NCBI GenBank assembly: GCA_002753095.1
Contig: PDZU01000006.1
Span: forward strand, 1-64,000
Direction: 5' to 3'
From: Magnetococcales bacterium
Lineage (GTDB): Bacteria > Pseudomonadota > Magnetococcia > Magnetococcales > Magnetaquicoccaceae
Length of the DNA stretch: 64,000 nt
The notes under the pieces: generated by a model
Seen by the model: only the letters and a program-made list of their open reading frames with translations
Told to the model about the DNA's origin: nothing
Databases searched by the model: none
In this document: piece by piece, positions 46,577 to 56,900 of the stretch
Layout of the letters: the number at the start of each line of letters is the position of its first letter
Numbering within the stretch: the first letter of the stretch is position 1
Made by a program: the position numbers and the translations under genes

Positions 46577-46966
46577 CTACCAACGATAACCATGGTGACG
46601 GTGATGGTGACGTGGTGCTGGCACAATGGTTGTGACCACCACCGGTTGCGCGTACACAGCCACCGGTTCAACATAGCGGGTGGTCACATAACGCGGAGCG
46701 TTGTTCCAGCCCCTGGCATAAGCCGGTCGGTGATGGCGGTAGGCACGACTCCCCCCATCGGCGTCGTCGATCAGTTGTCCAACCACCCCACCAACCACCG
46801 CCCCCAAAACCGCATTGCCCAAGCGATTGTGGGCCGGTCCTGCCATACTGCCAACCAGGGCACCTCCCAAGGCCCCCAACTCCAGGCCGTTGCCTGCCTG
46901 CAGAGCCAGGGGTGACAGGGCCATTAGGCTGGCCAGGGTCAATGCGATCAGGTTGGTTGCTTTCAT
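46577..46966 (-). CDS. Glycine-zipper (2TM-type) exported protein
   Basis: The 129-residue protein has a signal peptide (about 1-24). A Gly/Ala-rich glycine-zipper segment (GALGGALVGSMAG, GAVVGGVVGQLIDD) spans residues 30-68. The tail is rich in Tyr, Arg and His and ends HHHRHHGYRW. Glycine-zipper 2TM proteins sit in or at the outer membrane and are often stress related; the His-rich end might bind metal. Start ATG 46966. It is convergent with the membrane-protein gene, stop next to stop, and marks the return to higher G+C. Confidence 0.85.
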   Translation of the reverse strand: MKATNLIALTLASLMALSPLALQAGNGLELGALGGALVGSMAGPAHNRLGNAVLGAVVGGVVGQLIDDADGGSRAYRHHRPAYARGWNNAPRYVTTRYVEPVAVYAQPVVVTTIVPAPRHHHRHHGYRW

Positions 46967-47089
46967 GTCTGTCTCCTTTGGAAAGTCGTTGCCACCCTAC
47001 AATGGATGTGCTTGTCCGTATGGACGGTAACCCGTCACTCTTTTGTCGCCAGAGAGGAAAATTTTAGCTGCGCAACAGTGACAGAGCAA

Positions 47090-49390
47090 TCAATGGACCC
47101 CTTTGCTGTTCAGGTACTCCGCATAATGTTTGTCGGATTTAAGAATGTGCGAAGTCAACCATTGTTTGAGAAAGCCCAACAGTTCCATTGCCACTGCCCG
47201 ATCTCCCCCCTTCATGCGCGGCAAAAAGGCTTTTGCCTGCTCCACCAGTTTGACATGGCGCGCGGCATGTTCCACCGCGCCCGGATAATCATAGCGGCGA
47301 AACAGCTCCTCTTCAAAGGCAAAATGGGAGACCGTGTATTCCAGCAATTCCGGCAACACATGGTTGAGGGCCTGGGTAAAATCGCCTCCCTTGATCAAAC
47401 GGTACAGTTGATTGACCAGTTCGACCAAACGTTTGTGCTGTGCATCCACCTCGCGTACCTGGATCCGAAAACGGTCGTTCCAGGGAAAGATTTCATCTTC
47501 GCTCACCCCCGTCTCAAGACGGAAAAAGGTAAAGACCCCTTGCAATTTATTGGCCTGTTCGGACAGGGAATCGGCCCCACGGGCAAACTGCTCTGCCTCG
47601 CCGGCGTTGCTCTGGATCACATCATTCAACTCCTGCAACGCCTGATTGACTTGGGCAATGCCCGTACTCTGTTCCCGTGATGCCTGAGCGATCTCCCGCA
47701 CCAGATGGGCCGTCTGATCGATCTGTGGCGTCAAGTCTGCCAACAATGTGGTGGCCTGCTCAGCAATCTCTGTGCTGGAAAGGGAAATTTGATTGATCTC
47801 ACCGGCTGCAATTTGACTGCGCTCGGCCAGTTTGCGCACTTCCGCCGCGACGACCGCAAACCCTTTGCCCTGCTCCCCGGCCCGGGCCGCCTCAATCGCC
47901 GCATTCAAAGCCAGCAAATTGGTCTGGCGGGCAATCTCCTCGATAATCGTGATCCGCGAGGCAATATCCTTCATGGCGACCACCGCCTGCCCCACGACCT
48001 CAGCACTACGCCGCGCTCCCAGTGCCGCCTTGTCTGCCAAGGTTTCTGTTTGTGCCGCATGGTCGGCATTGTTGCGCACTGCTGCCGTCATCTCTTCCAT
48101 GGCGGCGGAACTTTGTTCAATGGCTGCCGCTTGCCGACTGGTCCCCTGCGACACCTTTTGAGAACTGTCAAAGATGGTTTCGCTTTCGCGCACCACCTGA
48201 TCGCCAATCGTGGCGATGGTGGCAATGGTCCCTCGCAAATTGGTGACCATACTGCCCATGCAGGCGACGATACCGGAGGCGTCCTTGGCCGTCTCGCCGG
48301 TCAAATCCCCCTGCGCCACCCGCTCCACCATCAAACGCACGTTTTCTGGTTCACCGCCCATCTGCGCCAGGATGGAGCGCACGATCAGCAGTGCCAACAC
48401 CAATACCACAGCCAGCAAGAGCCCAACCACGCCGATCACCAGCCACAAGCTGTGCAACGCTTGTCGGTGCAATGCCTGCGCCTCCTGGTTAATGGCTGCC
48501 GACAGTTGATCCTCCACCTCTTTGTACAGATCGATCTTGCGGCTGATGGCCTGGAACCACTGTCTTGGATCGATGCCAAAGGCACCCTGTTCCCCCCGTT
48601 CCATGGCCAGTTGGCGCATCCGTTCCACTTCGGCAAAGACCGGATCTTGACTTATTTTCTGTAAAAGGTCTTTATGCGCCGTGCTGGACAGGGACAAAAA
48701 GACCCGTTGATAGGCCAACTGTTCCCCCACCCGTTGCGCATACTGCACCAGCACCCCAGGGGCAAAACGGTCTGCACTGAAAACTCCGTTCAAGGTGGCC
48801 CGTTCCAAACCGATCTGTTCCTTGGCCAATAAAAACTGGGCATAGGCAGTGGACTGGGCAGCCAATTCGGCATTGGCCGCCAGTGGGGCCAACAAACCCG
48901 CCACCTCCAAGGCCCGGCCATTGAGGGTAGTATAAAATTGGATCATCTCCTTGCCACTGATCCGCAAACCGTCCACCTCCCCCCGAACAGCCGCCATCTT
49001 GCCCAAGTCGCTCGTTGTTCCTTGCAAACCCTGGTGCAAAGCAACCCCGAATTGGCTACTCCTGAAACGGTGCAGATACCCCTCCAACGCTTGTTTGCGT
49101 TGGTCGGTTTGCAGGCGTTGTCCACTCAACTCGTCCCGAAACCGTTTACCCTGACTGGCCAGAAAGCCTGCCGACAAACCCCGTTCCCGTTGCAGTTCAT
49201 GCACCAGACTGCTCAAATGCGTTCCCAATCCGACCAACTCTTGCATGGCCGTGGCCTGTTGCAGCATCCCCTCCTTTTCCTGCACCTGCCACAGGCCGAA
49301 CAAGACGATGCCTGTCACTGGGAAAGCAAGCAACAACAGCAACTTGTAACTGAGCCGCAACCGATTGATCCACACCATGTTCTCCCCCAT
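47090..49390 (-). CDS. Methyl-accepting chemotaxis protein with NIT sensor and C-terminal hemerythrin
   Basis: The 766-residue protein has an N-terminal membrane segment (about 12-33) and a periplasmic nitrate/nitrite-sensing NIT-like domain (about 45-300, with [13 protein letters not shown]). A second membrane segment (about 315-340) is followed by HAMP and the cytoplasmic signalling domain with the conserved hairpin tip [20 protein letters not shown]. The last 130 residues are a bacteriohemerythrin-type di-iron oxygen-binding domain: [30 protein letters not shown] and HILKSDKHY. It would link nitrate or nitrite and oxygen sensing to swimming. The start may be ATG 49390 or ATG 49378. Confidence 0.93.
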   Translation of the reverse strand: MGENMVWINRLRLSYKLLLLLAFPVTGIVLFGLWQVQEKEGMLQQATAMQELVGLGTHLSSLVHELQRERGLSAGFLASQGKRFRDELSGQRLQTDQRKQALEGYLHRFRSSQFGVALHQGLQGTTSDLGKMAAVRGEVDGLRISGKEMIQFYTTLNGRALEVAGLLAPLAANAELAAQSTAYAQFLLAKEQIGLERATLNGVFSADRFAPGVLVQYAQRVGEQLAYQRVFLSLSSTAHKDLLQKISQDPVFAEVERMRQLAMERGEQGAFGIDPRQWFQAISRKIDLYKEVEDQLSAAINQEAQALHRQALHSLWLVIGVVGLLLAVVLVLALLIVRSILAQMGGEPENVRLMVERVAQGDLTGETAKDASGIVACMGSMVTNLRGTIATIATIGDQVVRESETIFDSSQKVSQGTSRQAAAIEQSSAAMEEMTAAVRNNADHAAQTETLADKAALGARRSAEVVGQAVVAMKDIASRITIIEEIARQTNLLALNAAIEAARAGEQGKGFAVVAAEVRKLAERSQIAAGEINQISLSSTEIAEQATTLLADLTPQIDQTAHLVREIAQASREQSTGIAQVNQALQELNDVIQSNAGEAEQFARGADSLSEQANKLQGVFTFFRLETGVSEDEIFPWNDRFRIQVREVDAQHKRLVELVNQLYRLIKGGDFTQALNHVLPELLEYTVSHFAFEEELFRRYDYPGAVEHAARHVKLVEQAKAFLPRMKGGDRAVAMELLGFLKQWLTSHILKSDKHYAEYLNSKGVH

Positions 49391-49946
49391 TCATAAAGAT
49401 CATTGTCGGCAAGATACAACTGATTATCATTCTTAATATGCGCATGATTACGCAATATTGAAAAATCCATTCTGCCGCTAAATTTGCGATCTGTCAATCA
49501 ATTTCACTTTTTGTTATCCATCATGGTGTAAATTACTGATGCTGCAGGCAATATTTTATCTCTATTAATTTGTACAAAAGTCAAGGATGGCGCGCTCTGT
49601 TGCCAAGGGCAAACCAGACTTTTTCTCCCCTTCCCTGCAGGTTATCCAGCCGAACAGCGTCATCACACGCACCGAGACAAACCAAAATTGTTACTCATTG
49701 TGAAGAGATGAGGTGCGAAGTCTTGCAGATCTTTATGTCTGACTAAAAAGTACAATTGACAAGGAAAGAGGTATATCTTAGGATGGAGAAGAATACTGCC
49801 GCCGGTCCTGGTCATGGATTAAAATAATCATGTTAATGATTTAGATCTGCGTCACGATCCTTTATATTAAGTATCTGACAATGCACTGGAATTAGAAGAT
49901 CCGTGTAACGAAAATTTTAATAACTGGCTTGCCGGGATAGAATCAC
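49391..49946. other. Intergenic region between chemoreceptor and TPS locus 2, 556 bases
   Basis: Divergent promoters are expected. A good sigma-70-like pair faces locus 2 (49756-49784). No gene is supported. Confidence 0.5.
49756..49784 (+). promoter_or_regulatory. Sigma-70-like promoter for TPS locus 2
   Basis: TTGACA at 49756-49761 is followed after 17 bases by TAGGAT at 49779-49784. It lies about 160 bases before the first gene of the locus. The arrangement matches the pair at 36631 (perfect -35, 17-base spacer), so both loci may share simple vegetative promoters. Confidence 0.45.
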
Positions 49947-50702
49947 ATGGTGAGAGCAATATTAATGCTATTTATCATATTTTTGAGTGGAATTTGCCTG
50001 TTTGAAGTGGAGGCACAGACACATTCGTCTACCGGTTTGCGGCAAGTATACGCGGAGAGCCATGCAAACGGGCAACAGAAAAGCCACACCGAAGCGACGA
50101 GCCTGCCACCAGGACGTGGCGTTGCTGAAAGAAACGAAAAATCAGCCAACTGCCCATTGAGAAGACTGAGGGTCTACATTCGCAACAGTGTGGACACGGA
50201 AAGTGGCAGTTGTCCCAAACAAGGATCTTTCTCTGTGCTGCATCATGGCATGAACGACCCGTATTTCCAGAGATTACGCTGGGGAGATTTGACCGACCAA
50301 CGGACCGATCAACAAAGCGGTGTGCAGGCATACACTTCAGAATCAGTTCCTGCTGTGGGGCAAGGAATAACCGACGAAATCGTGAAAATTCTCGCACTGG
50401 GCGGGATGGATTGGGAGCCTGCCGAAGATATGACCCACCAAGTGCTGCAAACGAAAATGTTTTGCATGGGTGAGATCAAAATAGAAAGCAAGGAGTTGTT
50501 GTGTCTTTCCGGCAAACAGATGCACACGCTGGCCATGCATTTTACCAAACAATTTCGTGATCAGCGCCTTGTTTGCAGTGAGGCGGTCGTGACCAAGTCG
50601 GCGGATGATCAATTCCCAGCGCTGCGCATTTGTCTTTTCAATGAGCATGAAAAGCGGTGCCGCTGCCCGGTCAACGAGGAAAATGGCAATGACAGCTACT
50701 GA
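49947..50702 (+). CDS. Exported protein, possibly a highly degenerate RNase T2-like protein (TPS locus 2)
   Basis: The 251-residue product has a signal peptide (about 1-23). It has no certain family, but it takes the same place as the RNase T2-like gene in locus 1. Faint resemblances are visible: FSVLHHGM where the family has its HGLWP box; two Cys 13 residues apart (FCMGEIK ... LLC) where the second box would be, with a Lys but no His; a MHTLAMHFTKQF helix; and a LRICLF strand near the end. If this is right, the fold is kept but not the active site. Start ATG 49947. Its end overlaps the start of the tpsB gene by 14 bases. Confidence 0.5.
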   Translation: MVRAILMLFIIFLSGICLFEVEAQTHSSTGLRQVYAESHANGQQKSHTEATSLPPGRGVAERNEKSANCPLRRLRVYIRNSVDTESGSCPKQGSFSVLHHGMNDPYFQRLRWGDLTDQRTDQQSGVQAYTSESVPAVGQGITDEIVKILALGGMDWEPAEDMTHQVLQTKMFCMGEIKIESKELLCLSGKQMHTLAMHFTKQFRDQRLVCSEAVVTKSADDQFPALRICLFNEHEKRCRCPVNEENGNDSY

Positions 50703-53700
50703 CATGAACGGATATACGGCGGTGCAGAGAAAATCTTGCAAGATCTATTATCTGATACTCATTTTTGCGAGTGTTCTCCTGCTGGCGGGTTGGCCGAGTA
50801 GCGTTTTTGCCGCTGGGGCTCAGAAAGCGTCTACGCCAACATTGCCACCCACAGGCCTGTTTGATTCTTACAATGTCAAGGAACGGCAGGACAATGGCTA
50901 TCTGTTTTTTATACCGAAGGACATACAGGCTGTTGAGAAACAGGACAGATTGGGAAGTGTATGCGTCAAATTTTCCGGGTTCAGTATTGAGTGGGACAAA
51001 AGCAAACTCAAAGAAGGATTCCGTATCACGCCTGACGATGTGAAGCGGTTGTTTGAGGAAAAATTCTTCCCACAGCAATCACACACATTGGACTCGGATA
51101 TTCAAGCGACTGACATTCCAGAAAATGACATGCGTGACAAATGCCATAGTGCAATGGAAGGCAATGCACTTGCCCAAGGCGCTGTTCAAGTTGATATGGA
51201 ACAAGAAGAAAATCGTATTATCCTGCGACTTCAGAAAGAAAAAAGCTACTGGCTGTCCCTCTCTACCGTCACCCGTTTTGTCAATCAACTCACCAATCTA
51301 TATCGCCATGAGCCTGTAGAGAAGAGCCTGCTTGAGAAATTATTTTTTCTGTCAGAGAAAGAATATTTTCTGACACGCGCCTATCTCCCAGAGCAGAACA
51401 TATGCGGGCTTAATCTGGAGGATTATCACGGGAACAAACATGCACAGGATAGCTGCGGAGAAGTGACAGAGTTGTTTAAGGTTGAGACGATTCTGGGACA
51501 TGTCAAGGATATTCATATCGCCAACCAAGAGCAAATTACTTTTCTTGAGAGAGTCTTTGCAGGAGAGGACGCTGAGAAAAATATAAATTGTTTAATAAAT
51601 AGAATTGATGAACTAAATGATATTTATGACACTTTAAACAATCTTATCAAATCAATATCGGAAAATCTGGACATTAGGGACAATCTTGTCAAATCAATAT
51701 CGGAAAATCTGGACATTAGGGACAATCTTGTCAAATCAATATCGGAAAATCTGGACATTAGGGACAATCTTGTCAAATCAATATCGGAAAATCTGGACAT
51801 TAGGGACAATCTTGTCAAATCAATATCGGAAAAACTGGATAAATGTTACAAAGATCCTGCAAAAGCCTGTTCAGAAAATGAGGTTATAGAGTTTAGGAAA
51901 ATTTGGAGGTTATACAAACAAGGGAAATATTCAGAGTTAAAAACAAGTTTCGCCAGTAATTTCGAGTCAATTGCTCCCGATATTATTTCATCTCTGAATG
52001 ATACGTATGAATATCACTGCCGGGAAAGCACTGATAATGGTAGATGCAAAAAAATAGAAAATATAGTTAAAATGGTAACAATAAATAACACTAATGCGCT
52101 TGATAAAGTGGAGGAGTTATACAGACAAAAGAAATATGGAGAGTTAAAATCAACCCTAATCCGTAATTTCAAGTCAATTGTTCCCTATATTATTTCATCT
52201 CTGGATGGTACGTCCAAAGATCACTGCCAGGAAAGTAGTAATACCGATGGATGCAGGCAAATAGGAAATATAATTGAGAAAGCAATAGAGCTTGAGAAAC
52301 AAATGATAAAAAACAATAAAATATGCACAAAAAGCAAAGAACATAAAAATGATGGATATTTATCAATTTCAGAACAGGCCATCTGCGAAGCGATGGATCC
52401 AGTCGCAAGTGAGACGCCGATTACCCAACACACCTTGGACCGAAAATTGATTCAGCTTGGTCAACTACCTGGCATGGACGTTGAGGCACAACTCCAACCA
52501 TCGGAGAGTTACGCCGAACCTGGGGCTACCAACCTGCTCCTTTCTCCAAAGGTGCAGCTCTATGAGGTCACCATTGGTACGGACAATTATGGTGGAGAAG
52601 ATATGGGGCCTTGGCTCAATTGGGGTAAATTGGCCATTCATCCACTCTACAAGCCTGGTGATGAATTATCCATCCTTGGTGTCAGGGCACTAAACAGCGA
52701 CGAATTTCTTTTTTATCAGCTTGATTACAGATACCCTATCAATCTGGCTTCTGGTTTATATACACGAATGAGCGGAAGGGGTGACAATAGCTTTCCTTCT
52801 GGCGACTATAAAGATTTGGAAACTTTCAGGAGGGGGTGGTCTGCTGATTTTGCAATTGGCAAAGAGGATCATTTTGATCGCAGTCTAAAGCGTAGCATTG
52901 AATTTACCTTATCATTTTCTGATACATCTATTGACTTACTGCGAAATAGATTTGCGCATGATCGGATTGCCAAAATTAAGATTTCTCCTTCCTATGAGTA
53001 TTTTGAAGAGTTTCTTGAACTGGAAGATACACCCAACAAGGAACTGCCAGGAAGCAGAGAGGTTAATTTCTCACTTGATTATGCCAGAGGAATTGACTTT
53101 ATCGGTTTTTCAAACGGTTATGCTGATCCTCTCTCCACACGCCCAGAAGCAAACCCAGACTTTCAGTATTTCCACAGCAGCCTGAAGGCAACCAGAGAGT
53201 TCAGAAAGAAACGAGAAAGTTCAAAAAGCGAAAGTTCAAAAGGCAATGATGTGCTTGGTATTGACAGCTTTATTGATGACCATCTCCTGCCGGAATTTAC
53301 AGACCGCTTTTATTTATCTGCAGAGCTTGACTATCAAACGACCAATTCGGTTTTGCCGCAAGCTGAGATGGCAAGTTTCGGCGGCAGGCGTTTTGGCTCT
53401 GCTTACGAGATGTCAAAAATTATTGGGGATCAAGGTTTTGCCTCACGTGTTGAGGTGGGTTGGAAACATCTTACCGGGTGCATATTGGAGAATGAAATCA
53501 ATCCTTCAGACAGTTTGTTATGCAGTGTTCTGCCTAGAAAAGATAAGGAAGGAGGAAATAAGATTATACGCGACCTGGAAATGTCGCCGTTTCTGTTCAC
53601 AGACTATGCCCAGGCAAAGAAAGTTGACTTGATCAGCAGAGCAAAGGATGAGGATTATTATAAAATGTTTGATGCCGGTGCGGGCTTGCGGTTAAAATTA

Positions 53701-53871
53701 CAGCCGGATACTGACATACGCAAAAACAAAGAATTTGGAGTGTATCAAATCACCTTTGATAACTCCTTTGCCGTTCCCTTTTCGAGAGTGAATCCAGATG
53801 ACACAAACGGTCGTCCGGTATGGCGGACCAGTCTGGTACTGCAATTCAATATACCGAATAAGATAAAATGA
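50689..53871 (+). CDS. TpsB-type outer-membrane transporter with repeat-rich insertion (TPS locus 2)
   Basis: The 1060-residue protein is the transporter for the exoprotein at 53907. A hydrophobic leader (about residues 18-40) precedes POTRA 1, which ends near the segment TRAYLPEQNICG (about 225-240). A large helical insertion of about 330 residues follows. It holds five 14-residue repeats NLVKSISENLDIRD (318-387) and then two copies of a roughly 65-residue unit with Cys pairs. POTRA 2 (about 580-620) includes IQLGQLPGMDV, and the barrel begins with TIGTDNYGGEDMG. The usual VRGY position reads GGRRFGSAYEMS, a divergent form. Start ATG 50689 has AGGA eight bases away and overlaps the previous gene. 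Confidence 0.8.
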   Translation: MTATDMNGYTAVQRKSCKIYYLILIFASVLLLAGWPSSVFAAGAQKASTPTLPPTGLFDSYNVKERQDNGYLFFIPKDIQAVEKQDRLGSVCVKFSGFSIEWDKSKLKEGFRITPDDVKRLFEEKFFPQQSHTLDSDIQATDIPENDMRDKCHSAMEGNALAQGAVQVDMEQEENRIILRLQKEKSYWLSLSTVTRFVNQLTNLYRHEPVEKSLLEKLFFLSEKEYFLTRAYLPEQNICGLNLEDYHGNKHAQDSCGEVTELFKVETILGHVKDIHIANQEQITFLERVFAGEDAEKNINCLINRIDELNDIYDTLNNLIKSISENLDIRDNLVKSISENLDIRDNLVKSISENLDIRDNLVKSISENLDIRDNLVKSISEKLDKCYKDPAKACSENEVIEFRKIWRLYKQGKYSELKTSFASNFESIAPDIISSLNDTYEYHCRESTDNGRCKKIENIVKMVTINNTNALDKVEELYRQKKYGELKSTLIRNFKSIVPYIISSLDGTSKDHCQESSNTDGCRQIGNIIEKAIELEKQMIKNNKICTKSKEHKNDGYLSISEQAICEAMDPVASETPITQHTLDRKLIQLGQLPGMDVEAQLQPSESYAEPGATNLLLSPKVQLYEVTIGTDNYGGEDMGPWLNWGKLAIHPLYKPGDELSILGVRALNSDEFLFYQLDYRYPINLASGLYTRMSGRGDNSFPSGDYKDLETFRRGWSADFAIGKEDHFDRSLKRSIEFTLSFSDTSIDLLRNRFAHDRIAKIKISPSYEYFEEFLELEDTPNKELPGSREVNFSLDYARGIDFIGFSNGYADPLSTRPEANPDFQYFHSSLKATREFRKKRESSKSESSKGNDVLGIDSFIDDHLLPEFTDRFYLSAELDYQTTNSVLPQAEMASFGGRRFGSAYEMSKIIGDQGFASRVEVGWKHLTGCILENEINPSDSLLCSVLPRKDKEGGNKIIRDLEMSPFLFTDYAQAKKVDLISRAKDEDYYKMFDAGAGLRLKLQPDTDIRKNKEFGVYQITFDNSFAVPFSRVNPDDTNGRPVWRTSLVLQFNIPNKIK
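51640..51849 (+). repeat. Five 42-bp tandem repeats inside the TpsB gene
   Basis: The unit encodes NLVKSISENLDIRD. The inner copies are identical at DNA level; the first has one base change (Val to Ile) and the last diverges at its end. The repeats keep frame and probably vary in number between strains by slippage. The encoded peptide fits a two-heptad coiled coil. Confidence 0.9.
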
Positions 53872-53906
53872 ATCTTCTTCTTGCGTATCACAACGGAGAA
53901 TGTTCC

Positions 53907-56900
53907 ATGCAGAGCGATGAGAGTTCACCAAATCGTCCTTTTGGACAAAGTTGCAGGAGAATCAACGCCAAAAGCCTGCTGAAGGTGCATGCCGTCCTAT
54001 TGGGTTTGGGTTGCGGTCTGGTTGTTCCCCACACAGCGCTTGCCTTGCCCAGTTCAGGGAGTGTCGTCAGCGGTTCTGCCACCATCACCGAGTCTGCCAA
54101 GTCGCTCAGTGTGCTGCAGAACAGCAACAAGCTGATGCTTGATTGGCGCTCATTCTCCATCAAGTCTGGTGAACAGGTTAATTTCCTGCAACCCTCTGCA
54201 TCCGCTGTGGCCATCAATCGTGTGACCGGCAAGCAATTGTCACAGATTGCCGGCACCATGCGCGGCAATGGGCATGTGGTGCTGGTCAATCCGAACGGTA
54301 TTGTTTTTCAGGGGAGTGCGCGTGTCGAGTTGGGCTCTTTGCTCGCCACAAGCCACTGGATCAGCAAAGAGGATTTTGAAGCAGATCGGATGCATTTTGT
54401 ATCGCCATCCTCTGCCGCAGAGGCCAAAGTCATCAATCATGGTGTCATTAACGCTGCTGAAGGCGGAACGGTACTGCTTGCTGCTCCTTATGTAGAAAAC
54501 AGTGGGGTGATCCAGGCCCATCTGGGCCACGTGGCTCTTGCCGCCTCGGATAATGTGACCGTGCGCTTTGAGGGCAGTAAATTGGGCTATGATGTGCCTG
54601 CCAACAGTAAAATGGGTAAAGCTTTGCAGGCGGTCAATAACGGAACATTGCAGGCCAACGGTGGTACTGTTTTGATGAGCACCAGCGCCAAAGAGGAGAT
54701 CATGAACTCGGTGGTCAGCATGGGGGGCAGAATCGAAGCCAAGGCGGTCGATGTTCGCAATGGACGTGTCATCCTGCATGCTGGCATGGGAACCAGTCAG
54801 GTATCTGGTTCTGTCGATGTCTCAGGACAGGGCAGCGGCGAAAAGGGCGGCAGCGTGGAGGTAACTGGTGACACAGTACGGGTGACGGAAAGTGCGCGCC
54901 TGAATGCCTCTGGCGATGCCGGCGGGGGTACTCTGAAAATCGGTGGGGATCGCCAGGGGAAAAATCCCCAAGTCCAGAACGCCAGGAAAACAACCATTGC
55001 CAAGGGAGCCACCTTGACTGCCGATGCCTTGCGTTCAGGCAATGGCGGGCAAATCATCATCTGGTCAGACAAAACAACCGCGTTTCAGGGTAACCTCTCT
55101 GTGCGCGGCGGCAGTCAATCTGGCGATGGGGGATTTGTCGAAATCTCTGGCAAGGAAAAATTGCTCTTTGCCGGTCAGGTCGATGCCGGTGCTGCCAAAG
55201 GAAAACAAGGCACGCTCCTGCTCGATCCAGACGATATTTATATTGAATCAGTAGACAGTTGCAGTTCTGATGCGTGCAGTTCCATCTCGCCACAAACTTT
55301 GGCGGACATCACGGCAAACATTGATCTGCAAGCAAACAATACCATCCAGTTTACAGCAGAAGTTTCACTTGCCAACGGTGTATCCCTGAGTGCCACGGCA
55401 GGCGGCGATATTTATATCCAGAAGGAAATTATTGTAAACGGGGCAGATCTCACCTTTACCTCAAGCGGTGGCAACATTCAATTTTCTGGTGAAGGTGCCA
55501 TTAGAGCCGAAGCCAATACGGTAACCCTGATCGCAGAACAGGGGAAAATTACTGTTGCCTCAACCACCAATACACATATTACTGCTGCCAATCTGGTCCT
55601 GCGCAGTGCGACTGGCATTGGCCACAGCGATGACAACAACCCACTGAATACCGCCATTGATACTCTCTCCTTTGTCAACAGCACGAGTGGCACGGTGCGA
55701 ATCCGTAACAGCGAAGGCATGACGGTGAGCGGTGAACAAAGTACGCAAGGCGACATCATCCTGACAAGCAGTGAAGGCGATATCACGGTCAATACACTTA
55801 GCACAACTGATGCCATCCAGTTGGCAGCCACTGAAGGGGCAATCAAGGCAGGAATCGATGCCACATTCCCCCATATTACCGCCAACTCCCTCAACTTGTC
55901 GGCAAAAACGGGGATTGGCGTTGATCGAGTCCTGATGACGCATGTGGATACCCTGACTTTATCCATGCAAGACGTCGCGTCAGGAAATGTCTTGCTTGCC
56001 AATGATAAATCCATCAATGTCGGTGGAACTTATGGTGGCTCCGGCTCCATTCAGATCAGCACAAGCACAGGGGATTTGGCGTTGGATGGCCTTTTGGCTG
56101 CCGATGCCACTGTCACACTTTCTGCTGCGGGCAATATTACCGGTAATGTTCTTTCTGGTGACACCTCTTATCATCTTACTGCCAATGCAGCGGAATTAAG
56201 TGCCGATGGCGGCATCGGCGCCAGTTCCACTCTTTTGACACAACTGAATTCTCTTTCCTTTCATTCTGCTGGCAATGTCGACATCACGAACAGTTTATCC
56301 GCGACGGGTGCATTGACCATCGACAATAGCGACTATGCCAATGCCAACACAATTTCGATAGAGCACAGCAGCGGTGATATTCGGATACGCTCCATCACCC
56401 CAAGAGATGACAGCAGTGCCAGCCTGACCATTACTGCCGCTGCCGGTCAGATACTCAATGACAATAGCAGTGCGAGCGATATCAATCTCAGTGCCGACCA
56501 ACTCTATCTGACGGCCAGCAGCCATATCGGCGCTTTGGATAAACCTCTGCAAACCTCGACTAACACGCTTACCTTTACCACGCAAGGTGGTGATGTCTAT
56601 CTAAAGAACGATAAGAGTTTGCTCGGGGTGACTGGCAGCTATAGTGGTACGGGGACCATCTCCCTGGAGACAGCAAACAGCGGTGATATCACCCTGCGCT
56701 CCATCACCTCCTCCGACCAGTCTCCGCAAGGAAAGTTGGTCCTGATTGCGTCGGGCAGACTGCTGGGAGATGGCGGTACCTCACCCCACATTGAGGCCAG
56801 CAGTGCCGACCTGACCACCAAAGGAGGCATCGGCAGCAGCACCACCAAGCTGGAAACATCGGTCACTTCTCTCAGTTTTAATAACAGTGAAAGCGGAGAA

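Noticed and set aside
49420..49445. Fur-box-like sequence (TGATTATCATTC) before the chemoreceptor gene
   Set aside because: Only half of the palindrome is good and no iron-uptake gene is present.
51640..51849. Possible CRISPR-like array
   Set aside because: The 42-base units are contiguous with no spacers and encode an in-frame peptide repeat.
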